Source: Polyangiaceae bacterium (GTDB lineage: Bacteria > Myxococcota_A > Polyangia > Polyangiales > Polyangiaceae). Taken from it: a stretch of 15,163 nt of DNA. Where the stretch lies: NCBI GenBank assembly GCA_022447485.1, contig JAKVCH010000030.1, positions 1 through 15,163 on the forward strand, given 5' to 3'. The stretch's first letter is position 1. Each line of letters starts with the position of its first letter. Below, piece after piece: positions 13,899-15,163 of this stretch. The translations under genes and the position numbers were made by a program. Below the pieces are notes generated by a model. That model saw only the letters and a program-made list of their open reading frames with translations. It had not been told where the DNA came from and made no database searches.

Positions 13899-15163
13899 TG
13901 AAACCGCTCGAGAAAATTTCATGGCAAAGTCCTCTGGATGGGCCGTGGCCAGAAATATTAGTGAACGGCGACCTGGAAAATGCCGAGAATGAATGGCTGA
14001 TGTCCAATGACATAGGAGCCTACTCCATGAGCACGGTTGCCTTGATGCATACGCGCCGACAACATGGGTTGTTAGTAACTCCGTTAGATGACCCAACGCA
14101 GCGTTATGTCGTGTTGAGTCATTTAGAAATGGTCCTTGAGACTGGGGCTCGCCAATATAAGTTATCTACTCATCAATTTCCCGGTATTGCGCCAACTTTG
14201 GGTTACCGTCACCTCGAGCACTTTTCCCAAGACCCTTTGCCGCGTTGGGTGTATCGTTTTCCCGGCGGTTCGCTGGAAAGAACGATTTGTCTTGCGCCGC
14301 AGGAACGAGGATTAGTGATTGCCCTGACTTGGTCAGGGAAGAAGAAGGCAAGTCTTCATCTACGTCCTCTCATGCCGATGAGAGCGGCAAATTCTCTCTC
14401 CTTTGAGCATGGGGGGATGAAACAGCTTGTGGCGTTGCGACCTCATGATGTTGAAATGCAGCCTGTGGCGGAGCTGCCGCCCATTAACTTTCAGCATCAG
14501 GGGGTGTTTATGGGGTCTCCAGACTGGTGGCGTAAGTTTGAATTTCTTGATGATCGTGGACGTTATCCTGACTTCCAAGAAGATCTCTGGAGTCCTGGTC
14601 TTTTTGAGCTCGAACTCAAGCCGAAAGAGACTCAGTACTTGGTTGTGTCTGTAGGAGGAGCTTTAAAGAAGGCACCTGACGATGTTGTGATGACGGTTGC
14701 ACAACGACAGTTGTCATTTGATTTATCTACGTCAGCGTTGGGAGCGATCCGTTCTCTGGCCGTAACAGCTGATAGCTTTGTCGTTGCTGAGCGCCGAGCA
14801 ATCGCTGCTGGCTATCCATGGCTCGAGTATTGGTCTCGCGATGAATTACTGTCTATTCCTGGATTACTCCTCTGCCGGAGCCGTTTTAAGCTGGCCGAGG
14901 AAGTCCTGCGTCGTCTCATCGGAGAATTTCGAGACGGGCTACTGCCACGCCGAACATTGAGTCGGGATGAAGACTATCAACCCTGCGTCGATTCCTCTTT
15001 GCTGCTTTTTTCGATTGGGGCTCAAGTCTTAGCAAGTACAGATTCGGAAGAATTTGCTCAAGAGCTATTCGCTATCGAGCGATTGATTTTTGAATCCATT
15101 GTTGCAGGGACGAACGGCGTCGCTCGACTGAATCATGCACTCGTTGAGGTTTCTGGCGAAATC
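13898..15163 (+). CDS. Glycogen debranching enzyme-like protein (amylo-alpha-1,6-glucosidase type), 3' end missing
   Basis: An open frame of 422 codons from an ATG sharing one base with the aroE stop (TAATG) to the window edge. Residues ~30-250 match the GDE N-terminal (carbohydrate-positioning) domain, including EWLMSNDIGAYSMSTVAL (32-49) and TRRQHGLLV (52-60). From ~280 the (alpha/alpha)6-barrel GDE_C begins: AGYPWLEYWSRDELLSIPGLLL (304-325), FRDGLLPRR (344-352), DYQPCVDSSLLLF (359-371). The family normally has GYPWFxxWGRD and YNTADASLWF. Here Gly is Ser (W-S-R-D) and the second motif is altered, so activity or specificity may be shifted. The role would be hydrolysis of alpha-1,6 branches in glycogen or a related glucan; other GH133 or GH15-like functions are possible. 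About a third of a usual ~650-residue protein is missing, so late active-site residues cannot be checked. Coupled translation with aroE is likely. Confidence 0.85.
   Translation, partial: MKPLEKISWQSPLDGPWPEILVNGDLENAENEWLMSNDIGAYSMSTVALMHTRRQHGLLVTPLDDPTQRYVVLSHLEMVLETGARQYKLSTHQFPGIAPTLGYRHLEHFSQDPLPRWVYRFPGGSLERTICLAPQERGLVIALTWSGKKKASLHLRPLMPMRAANSLSFEHGGMKQLVALRPHDVEMQPVAELPPINFQHQGVFMGSPDWWRKFEFLDDRGRYPDFQEDLWSPGLFELELKPKETQYLVVSVGGALKKAPDDVVMTVAQRQLSFDLSTSALGAIRSLAVTADSFVVAERRAIAAGYPWLEYWSRDELLSIPGLLLCRSRFKLAEEVLRRLIGEFRDGLLPRRTLSRDEDYQPCVDSSLLLFSIGAQVLASTDSEEFAQELFAIERLIFESIVAGTNGVARLNHALVEVSGEI

Overview
This 15.2 kb stretch is densely coded bacterial chromosome with no mobile elements, tRNA, rRNA or CRISPR that I can see. 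The protein mix points to a Myxococcota/Bradymonadota-type bacterium (former Deltaproteobacteria): an FHA-DUF4388 protein, a zinc-ribbon Ser/Thr kinase fused to an AAA/TPR module, a solo MshEN (GspE N-terminal) protein, a DUF2505-like protein and a glycogen-debranching-type enzyme. This assignment is inference from family composition, not from a marker gene or a search.

Layout. (1) Bases 1-2033, minus strand: gltX (glutamyl-tRNA synthetase), followed 32 bases downstream by a membrane protein, probably a CPBP-type intramembrane protease, cut by the window edge. (2) 2034-2187: a divergent promoter region holding a perfect 15-bp palindrome. (3) 2188-2595, plus: a small basic protein made of two similar ~50-residue repeats and a Lys/Ala-rich histone-H1-like tail. 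It ends at a strong hairpin terminator (2627-2656) that probably also serves the convergent DUF2505-like gene (2724-3236, minus). (4) 3237-3285: a 49-bp divergent gap with an 8-bp-arm inverted repeat, then ccmB (haem exporter membrane subunit) and nadD on the plus strand. (5) 4854-5813, plus: the FHA-DUF4388 signalling protein. (6) 10486 down to 5880, minus: a tight run of kinase-AAA-TPR protein, SUKH (SMI1/KNR4) protein and hisD. The kinase-SUKH gap is 6 bp and SUKH-hisD is an ATGA overlap. (7) 10584-15163, plus: a translationally coupled run of MshEN protein, xseA (exonuclease VII large subunit), aroE (shikimate dehydrogenase) and a glycogen-debranching-like enzyme that runs off the window.

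How the genes may work together. Housekeeping genes (gltX, nadD, hisD, xseA, aroE) sit next to signalling proteins and do not form classical pathway operons. The regulatory theme is one Ser/Thr kinase, one phosphothreonine reader (FHA) and one predicted c-di-GMP receptor (MshEN) within 7 kb. The kinase and the MshEN gene are divergently transcribed from a 97-bp gap.

The most interesting items are: the MshEN protein, with two textbook c-di-GMP motifs, a heptapeptide-repeat linker and no ATPase; the kinase whose STAND-like ATPase has an unusual Walker B; the repeat-plus-tail basic protein; and the coupled SUKH-hisD pair. I do not see a clear undescribed defence or mobile system.
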